NCBI RefSeq assembly: GCF_022267515.1 | Contig: NZ_JAKFGB010000014.1 | Span: 248,001-312,000, forward strand | Direction: 5' to 3' | Source: Rubinisphaera margarita | GTDB taxonomy: Bacteria > Planctomycetota > Planctomycetia > Planctomycetales > Planctomycetaceae | Length of the DNA: 64,000 nucleotides | In this document: piece by piece, positions 63,173-64,000 of the stretch | Numbering within the stretch: position 1 is the first letter of the stretch | Layout: each line of letters opens with the position of its first letter | The notes under the pieces: generated by a model | Databases searched by the model: none | What the model saw: only the letters and a program-made list of their open reading frames with translations | Told to the model about the DNA's origin: nothing | Made by a program: the position numbers and the translations under genes

Positions 63173-64000
63173 ATGATTCGGAATATTCAGGTTTTGAGTG
63201 CACTACTCGTCCTCGTGGCAGCGACGGAGGTGTCCGCTCAAGTCAATCGACTCAGTGCGAACCCCATTCCCACAGCGCGCAACCTGAACCGCTACGGGCT
63301 GGAAGTGACCTGGGCCAGTCAGGCGACGCTGGAAGTCGGGCTCGACAAAATCGCCCATGTCGCCATCGATGAACGCTCCGTCGTCGCGCTGAGTCAGGCC
63401 GGAATGGTCTCGATGTTCGACGCCGAGACCGGGCAGAAGATGTGGGTCGCCCGAGTCGGCCGCGGCGTGCAGGCAACGTTTATGCCGGTCATGAACGACA
63501 CGCAGGTGCTCATCGTATCCGGAATGACGCTGTACGCTCTCGATCGGGCTCGTGGCGGAATCGAATGGCAGATCAAACTGCCGCAGATGCCGTCGACCGG
63601 CCCCTCCGCCGATGACGACCAGATTTATATCGGGGCTCTCGATGGCAGTGTGTACGCATTCGATCTGCGTCGGATTGCTGAGCTGTATCAGGAACGAATG
63701 CTGCCGGAGTACTCACTCTCGACGCGCGTCTGGCGTTATAAAGCGGGCAAGAAGATCACGTCTCCGCCGGTCCGTTACGGCCGGTCCGTCAGCTTTGCCA
63801 GCCTCGACAACTCGTTGTATACCGTCAGCGCGAATTCGCGGAATCTGCTGTTTCAGTTTGAAACCGATGCCCCGATTTCCGCTCCGCTGGTCATCTACAA
63901 AGATTACGTGTTCCTGGCTTCCGAAGATTTTAACTTCTACTGCCTGCAGGCCTCCAATGGGCAGGTCCGCTGGTCGTTCCTGTCCGGCCTTCCAATCCGC
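63173..64000 (+). CDS. PQQ-like beta-propeller (BamB-like) protein, 3' end outside window
   Basis: 276 codons are visible. A signal peptide (about residues 1-23, MIRNIQVLSALLVLVAATEVSA) leads into repeating beta-propeller blades of the PQQ/outer-membrane-protein-assembly BamB type: VSMFDAETGQKMWVARVGRG, LIVSGMTLYALDRARGGIEWQ, IYIGALDGSVYAFDLRR and YCLQASNGQVRWSF. Each blade carries the W motif typical of the family. No PQQ ligands can be judged from this part. GGTGGAG precedes the ATG by 7 nt. The role may be outer-membrane protein assembly or quinoprotein binding. Confidence 0.88.
   Translation, partial: MIRNIQVLSALLVLVAATEVSAQVNRLSANPIPTARNLNRYGLEVTWASQATLEVGLDKIAHVAIDERSVVALSQAGMVSMFDAETGQKMWVARVGRGVQATFMPVMNDTQVLIVSGMTLYALDRARGGIEWQIKLPQMPSTGPSADDDQIYIGALDGSVYAFDLRRIAELYQERMLPEYSLSTRVWRYKAGKKITSPPVRYGRSVSFASLDNSLYTVSANSRNLLFQFETDAPISAPLVIYKDYVFLASEDFNFYCLQASNGQVRWSFLSGLPIR

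Overview
This 64 kb window reads as a chromosomal segment of a planctomycete (Planctomycetota, most likely Planctomycetales, from a moderately GC-rich genome). The evidence is lineage-typical families: a cysteine-rich YTV-repeat cell-wall protein, a DUF1501 protein, two DUF1080-type proteins, a very large PVC-type protein ending in a CxxCH cytochrome domain, a TIGR03009-like protein, a secreted peroxidase with an LEPR-XLL-like N-terminus, and an H4MPT-associated HisA-like protein. This assignment is inferred from gene content; no rRNA or tRNA gene is visible.

Layout. 1-6.4 kb: tail of a DUF1080-like gene, a small Tyr-rich secreted protein, and an osmoregulated periplasmic glucan locus (opgG, a small coupled frame, opgH), preceded by a large dyad-symmetric element. 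6.4-14.2 kb: mostly secreted proteins (YTV protein, fasciclin domain, small repeat-tailed protein, TIGR03009-like), then a coupled DUF1569/serine-hydrolase pair and a DUF1501 gene that is frameshifted near its 3' end. 14.4-15.9 kb: two minus-strand gene cassettes, each followed by an 89-bp site with attC architecture. This is an integron-type cassette block with no integrase in the window, carrying a HEPN-like protein and a Cas2/VapD-fold-like protein. 16-24 kb: RNA and cofactor housekeeping (rtcB, a QueD-like enzyme, a HemX-like protein and hemA, an RluA-type pseudouridine synthase), then a DUF1080 protein and an AT-richer HEAT-repeat gene. 24.4-34.7 kb: a large Lhr-type helicase, rsfS, argS, an RNase D-type exonuclease and a HisA-like protein converging on it. 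34.7-43 kb, all minus strand: nhaA, then a five-gene run (coiled-coil membrane protein, MoxR ATPase, membrane protein with an amidotransferase-like fold, ABC ATPase, ABC permease). 43-50 kb: PVC-type cytochrome, GNAT/rhomboid pair, VCBS/FG-GAP protein. 50-64 kb: zinc-ribbon membrane protein, cysteine desulfurase plus HDAC-type deacetylase, peroxidase/RTX protein, a short divergent DnaA-like protein, scpB, an AhpD-like protein, a TlpA-type thioredoxin protein, a HEAT-type secreted protein, and the start of a PQQ-like beta-propeller gene.

The probable operons are opgG-orf-opgH, DUF1569-serine hydrolase, HemX-hemA, the MoxR/ABC run, rhomboid-GNAT and desulfurase-HDAC. The gene-less gaps are rich in dispersed palindromic repeats. 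The most unusual item is the integron-like cassette pair at 14.4-15.9 kb.
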